NCBI RefSeq assembly: GCF_030027245.1
Contig: NZ_JASERT010000001.1
Location: 1,542,501 to 1,606,500 of the forward strand
DNA length: 64,000 bases
Direction: 5' to 3'
From: Asticcacaulis sp. EMRT-3
GTDB taxonomy: Bacteria > Pseudomonadota > Alphaproteobacteria > Caulobacterales > Caulobacteraceae
Shown: in pieces, positions 7,001-15,910 of the stretch
How positions within the stretch are numbered: the first letter of the stretch is position 1
Layout: every line of letters begins with the position of its first letter
Notes under the pieces: model-generated
The model's database searches: none
Seen by the model: only the letters and a program-made list of their open reading frames with translations
What the model was told of the DNA's origin: nothing
Made by a program: the position numbers and the translations under genes

Positions 7001-9421
7001 ATGCTCGACCGCCGCGCCCTGCTCGCCAGCATTGCCGCTGCGGGTCTGGCCGCCGCTCTGCCGCGCGCGGGAGCGGCGCAAAGCCCGCCTTGGTCGGCCC
7101 TCGTCGATCCGATGATCGGCACCGGTGGTCACGGCCATGTCTATCCGGGCGCGACCGTGCCGTTTGGCATGGTGCAGCTCTCGCCCGACACCGATAATGC
7201 CCGCTGGGACGCCTGTTCGGGCTATTATCACGACGACGCCACCCTGCTGGGCTTTTCGCACACCCATCTGTCGGGCACGGGGGCCTCCGACATGCTCGAC
7301 CTGCTGGTGGTGCCGCAGGTGGGCGCGGTGAAGCTCGATCCCGGCACGCTGGCCAAACCCGCAGGCAGTTACCGCACGCGCCTCGACCACACGCACGAAG
7401 TCGCCGAACCCGGCTATTACAGTCTTCTCCTGCCGGATGAAGGCATACTGGCCGAACTGACGGCCAGTGCGCGCGCCGGTATGCACCGTTACAGCTTCCC
7501 CACCGGCAAGGACGCCAGTTTGCTGATCGACTGGGCGCATGGTTTCCGCGATGCCCCCGAAACGCCGACGCGCATCGCCACGGCCAGTCTGGAACTGCGC
7601 GACGCCACCACGCTTGTCGGCGCGCGGCAGGTGCAGCAATGGGCCTATGGCCGCTGGATCTATTTCGCGCTCAAACTGTCGCAGCCGGTCACCTCCGTGG
7701 CTTTTTTCAGCGACGACACCCCCGCCGTGGCGGTCACCACGCTCACCGGCCGACACCTGAAGGTGGTGCTGAATTTCGGTCAGAGCTTAGAGCGCATCCC
7801 GAAAAGTGTGACGCACGTTTCGGATCCAGATGCGCGTAAAAACAAAAGCTTAGAGCGCCGATCTGATCCAATCAGACCGGAACACGCTCTAAGCCAGCCG
7901 CTGATCGTCAAGGTGGGGATTTCGGCGGTCGATATAGACGGCGCGCTGCAAAACCTGCAAGCCGACATGCCCGATTTCGACTTTGACGGCTATCGCGCCA
8001 AGGCGCGCGCCGCCTGGGAGCCGATGCTGTCAACCATCCGCATCGACACACCCGACCGCGACGCCCGGCGCATCTTTTATGCCGCCATGTATCACGCCCA
8101 TCTCGCCCCCACCCTCTTCTATGATCAGGATGGCCGTTATCGCGGCATGGACAGCGCGGTCCATACTGTCAACGACCCGCTGACGGGAAATGTGGCGGCC
8201 AATTTTTCAACCTATTCCCTGTGGGACACCTATCGCGCCTGGCACCCGCTGATGACCATCATCGCGCCCGATCGCGCCGCCGGTTATGCCGAAAACCTGA
8301 TCGTCATGGCGTCGCAAAGCCCGTCCGGCCCGTGCGTCTGGCCTTTGCAGGGCATAGAGACATCGTGCATGATCGGCTGGCATTCGGCGGTGGTGATCGC
8401 CGAAGCGATCCAGAAACGCCTGCCCGGCGTCAATGCCCAGGCGGCCTGGGCGCAATACCGCCCACTGGCCTTCACCCGCCCCTATCCCGGCCTGCAAACC
8501 TATCGTGATCTGGGCTATATTCCCGCCGATCAGGAAAGCCAGTCGGTGTCCAAGACGCTGGAATACGCCTATGACGACTGGGCGATGGCCCATATTGCCC
8601 ATGCGGCCGGAGCCGATGAAGATGCCCGTGCCTTACGCGCCCGCAGCGGCAATTACCGCAATGTCTTCGACCCGACGCTCCAGTTCGTGCGACCGCGCCT
8701 GCGCGACGGAAGCTGGGCCATGCCGTTTGATCCGCGCAGCATGGGCCATGATCCGAAACGCTGGTGGGACTATACTGAAAGCAATGCCTGGCAGGCCACC
8801 TTTCTCAATCAGCATGATCTTTACAGCTATATCGGCCTGTTCGGCGGCGACGCGGCCTTTATCGCCAAGCTCGACGCCCTGTTCGAGGCCGATTCCAGCC
8901 TGCCCGCCGACGCCCCGCCCGATATGGACGGCATGATCGGCCAGTATGTGCATGGCAATGAACCGAGCCACCATATCGCCTATCTCTATGCCTATGCCGG
9001 TGCGCCGTGGAAGACGCAAATGCGCATCCGCCAGATTCTGAAAAGCCAGTATCGCGCCGCGCCCGATGGCATGGCGGGCAATGAGGACTGCGGCCAGATG
9101 TCGGCCTGGTATATATTGTCGTCGCTCGGCTTCTATCCGGTCGATCCGGTCAGCGGCGTCTATGTGTTGGGCGCGCCGCTGTTCCCCTCGGCCAGCATCG
9201 CCCTGCCCGGTGGCAAGAGCTTTCGCATCACCTCAAATACCAGCGACCGCCAGCTCTATATCCGCAGCGTCACACTGAATGGACGCCCGCACAGCCGGTC
9301 GTGGATCAGCCATGACGAGATCATGGCGGGTGGTGCCCTGCATTTCAATATGGGCGACACGCCAAACACCGCCTTCGGCCAGGCCCCCGCCGACCGGCCG
9401 CCTTCGTTTCAGCCGCTGTAA
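7001..9421 (+). CDS. GH92 family alpha-mannosidase with an in-frame repeat insertion
   Basis: The 806-residue protein has a Tat-like signal (RRALLASIAAAG) and the GH92 opening DPMIGTGGHGHVYPGATVPFG, then FSHTHLSGTGASD, SLWDTYRAWHPL and GNEDCGQMSAWYILSSLGFY near residues 692-710, which carries the catalytic acid region. GH92 enzymes are calcium-dependent exo-alpha-mannosidases acting on mannans or N-glycans. GGGGG lies just before the ATG. Residues about 262-298 are encoded by a family A repeat (7785-7894) inserted in frame between LNFGQ and QPLIVKVGIS, in the N-terminal beta domain. Whether the enzyme tolerates this is not known; no other defect is visible. Confidence 0.92.
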   Translation: MLDRRALLASIAAAGLAAALPRAGAAQSPPWSALVDPMIGTGGHGHVYPGATVPFGMVQLSPDTDNARWDACSGYYHDDATLLGFSHTHLSGTGASDMLDLLVVPQVGAVKLDPGTLAKPAGSYRTRLDHTHEVAEPGYYSLLLPDEGILAELTASARAGMHRYSFPTGKDASLLIDWAHGFRDAPETPTRIATASLELRDATTLVGARQVQQWAYGRWIYFALKLSQPVTSVAFFSDDTPAVAVTTLTGRHLKVVLNFGQSLERIPKSVTHVSDPDARKNKSLERRSDPIRPEHALSQPLIVKVGISAVDIDGALQNLQADMPDFDFDGYRAKARAAWEPMLSTIRIDTPDRDARRIFYAAMYHAHLAPTLFYDQDGRYRGMDSAVHTVNDPLTGNVAANFSTYSLWDTYRAWHPLMTIIAPDRAAGYAENLIVMASQSPSGPCVWPLQGIETSCMIGWHSAVVIAEAIQKRLPGVNAQAAWAQYRPLAFTRPYPGLQTYRDLGYIPADQESQSVSKTLEYAYDDWAMAHIAHAAGADEDARALRARSGNYRNVFDPTLQFVRPRLRDGSWAMPFDPRSMGHDPKRWWDYTESNAWQATFLNQHDLYSYIGLFGGDAAFIAKLDALFEADSSLPADAPPDMDGMIGQYVHGNEPSHHIAYLYAYAGAPWKTQMRIRQILKSQYRAAPDGMAGNEDCGQMSAWYILSSLGFYPVDPVSGVYVLGAPLFPSASIALPGGKSFRITSNTSDRQLYIRSVTLNGRPHSRSWISHDEIMAGGALHFNMGDTPNTAFGQAPADRPPSFQPL
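7785..7894 (-). repeat. Family A repeat inside the GH92 coding sequence
   Basis: The 110-bp segment has inverted ends GCTTAGAGCG / CGCTCTAAGC and an inner GATCTGATCC / AATCAGACC hairpin. It matches the copy at 29724-29848 in reverse orientation, with about 18 bases missing in one arm. It adds about 37 residues (SLERIPKSVTHV.. to ..EHALS) without a stop codon or frame change. Confidence 0.85.
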
Positions 9422-9449
9422 AGTTTTACTGTGCAACGAGACACCTTAC

Positions 9450-9568
9450 GTCCCCTCTCCCCACATGTGGGGAGAGGGTGGTTCGCTTGCGAACCGGGTG
9501 AGGGGCATTCCACCAAACATAGGCCCCTCACCGGTCGTCTTCGCCTCGCAGGGAAAAGGGAAGTTTAC
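9450..9568. repeat. Family C interspersed repeat
   Basis: CCCCTCTCCCCACATGTGGGGAGAGGG is replaced here by a short inverted pair CTCCCCACATG/TGTGGGGAG, followed by GGTGAGGGGCATTCC and CCCCTCACCGGTCG. The unit lies between GH92 and the sulfotransferase gene. No gene is seen in 9422-9664 despite an open frame running through the repeat. Confidence 0.65.
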
Positions 9569-9664
9569 CGAACCCCATGTTCAAGACGTTCAGAACCCCC
9601 CTCAACCACAGTTGGATTTTTCCGGAAATCTCGGTTAGTCTTTCGAATCGCGGAACCCTTGTCC

Positions 9665-11392
9665 GTGCGTATCCGGGGTCTGGCCTTGCCTCAGTCTCTC
9701 CACCCCCTCGTCCTGAAAGGACGGCAGGCGTTTCAGGCCGGTGACCACGCCGGCGCCTTAAGCCTGTGCAGTATGCGCCTCAATGAGGCCCCCGAAGACC
9801 TGCTGGCCCTCGAACTGAAGGCGGTGATCCTGCAAGCACGCGGCGACCTGAAGGGGGCTGAAGCCGTCATGCGTCAGGCCATCGCCTGCGATCCGGCCTG
9901 CGACTGGGCGCATAATGACCTGACCCGCCTTTTGCACGCAACCGGCCAGACGGCGGCGGCGGAGCAGGCGGCGCGGGCGGCGGTCATCGCCTGTCCGGAC
10001 GACCCGCAGGCCCATATGCAGCTCGGCGTCCTCTTTGGCGAGCGCGACGATCTGGCCGCCGCCGAATGGCATAACCGCCGCGCCCTCGAACTGGCCGGGC
10101 CGCACGCGCAGATCCTGATCCATCTTGGTCTCAACCTCTATCATCAGGGCAAGGTCGATGAAGCGCTCGATGCCCTGCTGCGCGCCCATGCGCTGGAGCC
10201 GAAATCAGCCATCATTATGGCGCATGTCTCGCGCTGTTTCGAGGCGTGCCGCGACATGGCCGACGCCTATCAGTGGCTCGAACGCGCCGAGGCCATCGCC
10301 CGCACCACCGGCGAGGATTTCACGCTTTTGCGCGCCCTCTATCTGGCCAATGGCGATCAGCCGCAGGCGGCGCTCGACCTGATCGATGCCGCCAAAACGC
10401 CGCTGGCGGGCCCGGCCCAGCTCGACCGCGCCCGCCTGCTCGACAAGCTGGGCCGCCACGATGAAGCCTGGCAGGCTTTTGTCAGCGCCAAGACGAAGCT
10501 GGCCTCTGAGATGCGGCTTGGTTATGACGCGGCGGCGGTGCAGGCGGAATTTGACGGGCTGAAGCGGGTCTTCACACACGACACCCTGATGCGCCTGCCG
10601 AAAGCCACCCAACGCAAGGATGTGGCCCAGCCCGTCTTCATCCTCGGGTTCCCGCGTTCGGGCACCACCCTGATCGAGCAGATGCTGAGCGCTCATCCCG
10701 ATGTGGCGGCGGGTGGCGAACTGCGCTTTGCCCATGCCTGGCAGGAGATGATCCGCGCCAACCTGCCCGGTGATCAGCCATTTCCCGACAAGATCACCCA
10801 AACCCTGGCTGCCGATCTGCGTCATTTCCCCGGCCTGATGCGCGACGACTATCTCAACCGCGCCAGCATCAGCGGCCTCAGCACGGGCGTGCGCTTTTTT
10901 ACCGACAAGATGCCGCTCAATGACGTCTATCTGCCGCTGATCCGCATCGCCTTTCCTCAGGCCGCCGTGCTGCGCATGGTGCGCCATCCGCTCGATGTGC
11001 TGTTGTCGATGCTGTCGCACAACCTGACCCACGGCTATGAGGCGGCCTACAGCCCCGATACCATCGCCGACCACATGCTGGCCATGCACGCCCTCAACCG
11101 CCACTATGACGAGGCGCTGGAAACGCCGGTCATCACCGTGCGTTATGAGGATTTCGTCGCCGACCAGCGCGGCCATACCTTACGCATATTAGGCCAGCTC
11201 GATCTCGGCTTCCATGAGGCCTGTTTGCGCTTCCATGAGAACCGCCGCCACGCCCCCACACCGTCTTACGCGCAGGTGACAAGACCGCTCAATAACCGCT
11301 CCATCGGGCGCTGGAAACCCTATCGCCGCCACCTCGAACCGCTGATCGACAGGCTGGCGCCGCTGATCGAAGAGTTGGGCTATCGTGCATAA
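9665..11392 (+). CDS. TPR-repeat sulfotransferase
   Basis: The N-terminal half is a series of tetratricopeptide repeats (for example DLKGAEAVMRQAIACDPACD and KVDEALDALLRAHALEPKSA). The C-terminal half is a PAPS-dependent sulfotransferase: GFPRSGTTLIEQML (5'-phosphosulfate loop, about residue 328) and AVLRMVRHPLDVLLSML (3'-phosphate site, about residue 437). Such fusions are common in Caulobacterales; the acceptor is unknown. The start is uncertain: GTG at 9665 is the first plausible codon after the repeat region, TTG at 9686 is another choice. The frame is open upstream only because it reads through repeats. Confidence 0.82.
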   Translation: MRIRGLALPQSLHPLVLKGRQAFQAGDHAGALSLCSMRLNEAPEDLLALELKAVILQARGDLKGAEAVMRQAIACDPACDWAHNDLTRLLHATGQTAAAEQAARAAVIACPDDPQAHMQLGVLFGERDDLAAAEWHNRRALELAGPHAQILIHLGLNLYHQGKVDEALDALLRAHALEPKSAIIMAHVSRCFEACRDMADAYQWLERAEAIARTTGEDFTLLRALYLANGDQPQAALDLIDAAKTPLAGPAQLDRARLLDKLGRHDEAWQAFVSAKTKLASEMRLGYDAAAVQAEFDGLKRVFTHDTLMRLPKATQRKDVAQPVFILGFPRSGTTLIEQMLSAHPDVAAGGELRFAHAWQEMIRANLPGDQPFPDKITQTLAADLRHFPGLMRDDYLNRASISGLSTGVRFFTDKMPLNDVYLPLIRIAFPQAAVLRMVRHPLDVLLSMLSHNLTHGYEAAYSPDTIADHMLAMHALNRHYDEALETPVITVRYEDFVADQRGHTLRILGQLDLGFHEACLRFHENRRHAPTPSYAQVTRPLNNRSIGRWKPYRRHLEPLIDRLAPLIEELGYRA

Positions 11393-11424
11393 AAAAGCAG
11401 GCCCCGTCTGCGGACGGGGCCTGC
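11391..11424 (-). terminator. Strong hairpin, terminator for the minus strand
   Basis: A perfect 12-bp stem GCAGGCCCCGTC / GACGGGGCCTGC (11397-11408 and 11413-11424) with a TGCG loop. On the minus strand it is followed by six T residues, so it fits transcripts arriving from the TonB receptor gene; on the plus strand it immediately follows the sulfotransferase stop and may act in both directions. Confidence 0.75.
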
Positions 11425-11488
11425 TGATAACTATCGCTGCCTTGGGCAAGGTATGTCTTAGATGACTTGGGTTTGAATCGCTGTCTTC

Positions 11489-11640
11489 CCCTCTCCCCTT
11501 AATAAGGGGAGAGGACGGGAGCCTGAGCAAAGCGATGGCGACCGGGTGAGGGGCCAATCTTGATGTAGCCACCAAGCCCCTCATCCGGCCTTCACTCCGT
11601 TCAGGCCACCTTCTCCCCTTTTTTAAGGGGAGAAGGGAGT
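11489..11640. repeat. Family C interspersed repeat
   Basis: Inverted arms CTCCCCTTAATAAGGGGAGA at 11494-11513 and a related pair near 11612-11632 flank a core with CGACCGGGTGAGGGGC and GCCCCTCATCCGGCC. It lies in the 378-bp gap between the convergent sulfotransferase and TonB receptor genes. Confidence 0.72.
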
Positions 11641-11744
11641 TAGAGCGCTTTTCGATCTGATATAATCAGATCGGCGCTCTAAGTTTTTGTTTTATCGCTC
11701 TTCCTTATCCAAAAAGTGGATCCACTTTTTGGGGAAACGCTCCA
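11641..11744. repeat. Family A interspersed repeat
   Basis: Starts TAGAGCGC, contains CGATCTGAT-ATA-ATCAGATCG closed by GAGCGC/GCGCTC, then a T-rich stretch, then the palindrome CCAAAAAGTGGATCCACTTTTTGG (two 10-bp arms around GATC). The first hairpin plus T-run has the form of an intrinsic terminator. Confidence 0.75.
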
Positions 11745-11771
11745 AGCGATGCAAACAAATATCATCATGAC

Positions 11772-14184
11772 CTAGTATTTGAAACGGAAGCCCGCATAGA
11801 AGGTCTGGCCGTAATCATAATAGGCGCGCGGGATGCTGGGATCGCCGACGAAGTAGTAGAGCTTGCTGTCACCCAGGTTTTGCGCCTCAAGCGAGAAGGC
11901 GATGTGATCGGTAATATTGTAGCTGACCGAAGCATCCAGGCTGCCGTAATCGTCCTGCCACATGGGCGTGGCGCGGTCGATACCCGACTGGAACTTGGAA
12001 CGGAAATTGTAGGCCAGACGCGCCGACAGCTTCGAGTTTTCGTAGTACACAGTCGCATTGTAGGTGTACTTCGAATTGCCATCGATTGCACCGCCGCCCT
12101 TGGCCTTGCCGTTGGAATTGGTGAAGTTCAGGATATAGCCAAAACCGTCCGCCAGAGGCTGTTGCAGCGACACTTCATAACCGGTGTCGGTGGCCTTGCC
12201 GCCATTGGCCGGGCCCGTCAGGGTAAAGTCGTGGCCCGCCGGGTTCAGCACGTCCGTATAGAAGCCGGTAAAGGTGTTGGTGGTGATATAGTTCGAGAAA
12301 TCAATATCGAACAGGGTCACCGAGAACAGCGATTCCGGTGCGAAGTACCATTCGACACCCAGATTATACTGCGCCGCCTTATAGGGGTCGAGGTCGGGGT
12401 TGCCGCCCGCCGTGCCCGTATAGTTGGCGTCGTCGAGATAATAGGCGCCAGCCAGTTGGGCAAAGCCCGGACGGGTCATGACTTCCGAAGCGGCGGCGCG
12501 GATCACAACGCTGTCGGTCGCCTTGTAGTTCAGCGTGGCGCTGGGCAGAATATCCCAGTAGTCGTGCTTGGTATCGACCTGTGCATAGGCGCCGAAGACC
12601 GACGGCGTGGTCGGCGTGTCTGGCGTAACATTGGTCGTGTACTGGATCGAGGTTTCGTTGGTGTGGACGGCGCGAACACCAACATTGCCGCTCCAGCGAT
12701 CATTGCCGAGCTTGGCCATCAGATAATAGGCGTCGGTCTTTTCATGCACGGCGAAGGAGGCCGGAGCATAGAAGCCGAACACGCGCCCGCCATTGTGGGT
12801 GTCTTCGTAATTATAGACAGCCGCCCCGCTGGCATAGGAATAGCCGGGAATATCGCCGAGATCGGAGCCGTAATTGTCAGGCGTGACGCCACCGTCAAAC
12901 ACCGTGGCCAGATTGACGCCGCCAGCGGAATTGCCCGCCCAGCTATAGGCGATGTCGTCAAGACGGCGGGTGTGGTCGGTGTAACGCGCGCCAAACAGAA
13001 TATCCTTCAGCACGCCCATATCGGTGGCATAGTCGAAATCGAGCTTGCCATAGGCTTCACGATCCGGCGACTTGACCTTGCCGCCCCACGACCAGCTATA
13101 CTGGTTGTTGAGATAGGCCGCCGAGGTGCGGTCGGTCGGCTGAGGTCAGATAGGTCAGGCCGTCCGCCGGGTTCGTGGCGGTCGTATAGCTGCTGGGCGT
13201 CACTGTTTGCAGCTTCGATCCCCACATCATGAAATTGTGGTTTTCGTTATCCGCTTTCAGGTGCGTATAGAGGCCGGAAAAATCCAGCTCGAACGTATCG
13301 GAAGGCTTCCATTGCGAGGCGAAGTTCACGCCTTCGCGGGTGCGCTGCTGGGTGAAATAGGCCGAACCGATCAAAGACGGCACCTGCACGGTCTGGCCCG
13401 AACCGGCAAAATTCGTCTGGGCGCCGTAACCGAGGATTTCCTGGCCATCGCGGCGGAAATCACGCTGCTCATAATAGGCGCCGACCAGAATGCCGAAGGT
13501 GTGGCTGTTATTCTTCCACGAATACATGCCCGAAACCTGGGGCGTGGTCTTGTCAGGGCGCGTCGCATAAAGGGCCTCGACCGAGAAGGCCGCCGTATTG
13601 GCAGGCAGGTCGAGCGGCTGGCGCACATGCACATCGACCGTGCCGCCCATGCCGCCTTCGGGCAGGTCAGCCGAGGACGACTTGATCACCTGAATCGTGC
13701 CGACCACTTCGGAGGGCAGCATGGTGTAGTTGAAGGCGCGCCCGCCGCCTTGCTGATCGAGAACAAACCAGTCGCCGGTCGCCATATTGTGACCGTCGAG
13801 CAGGGTCAGGTTGAGGTTGGGATCGGTGCCGCGGATCGAAATATGCTCGTTTTCACCGAAGCCACCGCCCGCCGCTGTACCGGTGACGACATTGACGCCC
13901 GTAGCGCGCGACAAAGAGTCGGCCACGTTCTTGTCGGGGAACTTGCCGATGTCCTCGGCGGTGATCACTTCTTCAACGCGGTCGGAATTGCGCTTTTGCC
14001 GAAGCGATGTCTGAAGCGATTTGCGGATGCCGGTCACGATGATCGTGGTCGAATCCTCCGTGCTGGACGCTGGTTTAGCGGCAGCGTCCTGAGCCTGCGC
14101 CGCCGTGGCGGCCAGACCCATCGACAGGCTCAGGGCCAGGCTGGCCGCAGCGCTTGTCATGAGAATATGGCGTTTGAACTTCAT
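11772..14184 (-). pseudogene. TonB-dependent receptor, frameshifted by a 4-bp duplication
   Basis: The 5' part (from ATG at 14184) encodes a signal peptide, a TonB-box-like TIIVTGIRKSLQTSLRQK, and a plug domain (VITAEDIGKFPDKNVADSLS, then GVNVV). The 3' part (from about 13130 to 11772) encodes the rest of the beta barrel and ends in a typical aromatic FRFKY. The frames do not connect: the tandem GGTCGGTC at 13130-13137 has one GGTC too many, and removing it restores DRTSAAYLNNQYSWSW. As written the first frame stops at 13096. The protein would be an outer-membrane transporter for amino-sugar oligomers, judged from its divergent position to the N-acetylglucosamine operon. A sequencing error cannot be excluded. 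Confidence 0.88.
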
Positions 14185-14283
14185 CTGTAGTCTTTCCCTA
14201 TTCGTGCCGCCTGCGACAAAGGCGAGCCCCAAAACCTTTAGCGAATTGCCGCATATTAAATTGTGGGCAGGCTGACCGATAAA

Positions 14284-14554
14284 CCGGTATAGTACCAGTG
14301 AATACCAACCTAGTACCTGCTACGCCACAAGTGCTAGCTTTGGATATGTCAAACTGTCAACATAAAACTGCAACATATGGGATTGGTACGTAATCGAGCC
14401 GCAATTGTGACATAAATATCTCTGCCATTATCGTATAATATCTATATAATTCCTTGTTTTTATAAGGTCGGCACCCTGCACGTAGAAATTTTGCTCAGGC
14501 GATTGCAATTTGTCGGGAACTAGGCCATACCACTTACATAAATTGGTACTATAA
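14284..14554. promoter_or_regulatory. Divergent control region with repeated TGGTACTATA motifs
   Basis: Between the receptor and the permease gene, TGGTACTATA occurs at 14544-14553 (plus strand) and again at 14288-14297 (minus strand), so each lies just before one of the two divergent genes. Related TTGGTAC occurs at 14383-14389 and GGTACTAGG at 14309-14317 on the minus strand. The stretch is AT-rich with -10-like TATAATAT near 14433. I infer that these are operators for the GntR regulator encoded in the operon. No gene is seen in the 388-bp gap. Confidence 0.6.
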
Positions 14555-14572
14555 AAGAGGGGAACCTGAAAA

Positions 14573-15865
14573 ATGCCCAGCCAGCCCGCTGCCACCGCAC
14601 CCGCAAAAACCCCGTGGGGATCGGTGCTTTTGTTCTGCATGTTGTTCTTTGTGTTCGGCTTCGTGACCTGGCTGAACGGCCCGTTGATCAGCTTCGTCAA
14701 GCTGGCCTTCAACCTGACCGATGTTGAGGCGTTTCTGGTGCCTTCGGTCTTCTATCTGTCCTATTTCTTCCTGGCCCTGCCCTCGGCCTTTATCCTGCGC
14801 AAAACCGGCATGAAGCACGGCATGGCGCTGGGCCTGCTGATCATGGCCATCGGGGCTGCGGGTTTTGGCCAGTTCGCCACCATGCGCATCTTCCCCGGCG
14901 CGCTGGTATCGCTGTTCGGCATCGGCATGGGGGTGTCGCTGCTGCAAACCGCCTCTAACCCTTATATTTCCGTGCTGGGGCCTATCGAATCGGGGGCGCA
15001 GCGCATCGCCATTATGGGCCTGTTCAATAAGGGTGCGGGCTTCATCGCCCCGATTCTGGTCGGCACGCTGATTCTGTACGGCATGAAGGATTTCGCCGAT
15101 CAGGTGGCCGCTGCCCCCACCGCTGCCGCCAGGGAGGTTTTGCTGAACGCCTTCGCCGCCCGCATCCATATCCCCTATCTGATTATGGCAGGTTTTCTGG
15201 CCTGTCTGGCAGTCTTCACCTGGTTTTCGCCCCTGCCTGAACTGGGCGACAGCGCCAATCCCGATTCGGGCAAGGGCTCACGCTTTGCCTATATCCAGAT
15301 GCTGTTCGGCTTTCTCGCCATCTTCTTCTATGTCGGGGCCGAGGTGCTGGTGGGCGACGGCATCACCACCTATGCCAATGGCTTCAACCTGCCGCTCGAC
15401 CAGACCAAGTTCTTCACCTCCGGCCCGCTGGTCGGCATGATCGTCGGCTATATTATCGGCCTGATCGCCATTCCGCGCTTCATCAGCCAGGAAAAATACC
15501 TGACCTGGTCGGCGGTGCTCGGCATCGTGCTGGCGGCCTGCGCCTTTTTCACCAAGGGCTATGTCAGCGTCGGCTTCGTGGCGGCTCTGGGTCTGGCCAA
15601 TGCCATGATGTGGCCCGCCATCTTCCCGCTCGGCATCCGGGGCCTGGGCAAGCTGACCGAGTTCGGCTCGGCCCTGCTGGTCATGGGCATTGCCGGTGGC
15701 TCGGTCATTCCGCAGGCCTTCGCCCACCTGAAGGACGCCTACGGTTTCCAGCTCGTCTATGCCGTCCTGCTCATCCTCTGTTACGCCTATGTTTTGTTCT
15801 TCAGCGTTTTCGCAGGCAGGCGCGGCAAACAGATCGTCGCCGACCGCGCTGCCGCCGACCTCTGA
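14573..15865 (+). CDS. nagP: N-acetylglucosamine MFS permease (NagP/FucP type)
   Basis: The 430-residue product is a 12-helix major facilitator of the fucose/glucose/GlcNAc family. It begins with FCMLFFVFGFVTWLNGPLIS and has GIGMGVSLLQTASNPYISVLG, which is the family hallmark in the third helix region. It would import GlcNAc across the inner membrane. AGAGGGGAA precedes the ATG, and a TGGTACTATA motif lies 20 bp upstream. It heads the operon with kinase, CutC, regulator, NagB-II and NagA, which supports GlcNAc as substrate. Confidence 0.9.
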   Translation: MPSQPAATAPAKTPWGSVLLFCMLFFVFGFVTWLNGPLISFVKLAFNLTDVEAFLVPSVFYLSYFFLALPSAFILRKTGMKHGMALGLLIMAIGAAGFGQFATMRIFPGALVSLFGIGMGVSLLQTASNPYISVLGPIESGAQRIAIMGLFNKGAGFIAPILVGTLILYGMKDFADQVAAAPTAAAREVLLNAFAARIHIPYLIMAGFLACLAVFTWFSPLPELGDSANPDSGKGSRFAYIQMLFGFLAIFFYVGAEVLVGDGITTYANGFNLPLDQTKFFTSGPLVGMIVGYIIGLIAIPRFISQEKYLTWSAVLGIVLAACAFFTKGYVSVGFVAALGLANAMMWPAIFPLGIRGLGKLTEFGSALLVMGIAGGSVIPQAFAHLKDAYGFQLVYAVLLILCYAYVLFFSVFAGRRGKQIVADRAAADL

Positions 15866-15910
15866 TCCTCCAACACACAGGCTTGAAAGCGTTAAAAACA
15901 ACCTTCTGTT

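Noticed and set aside
9431..9664. N-terminal extension of the sulfotransferase
   Set aside because: It translates a family C repeat and has no similarity to TPR proteins.
14428..14712. 94-codon minus-strand frame over the nag promoter and nagP start
   Set aside because: Overlaps the operator region and the start of a solid gene; no family features.
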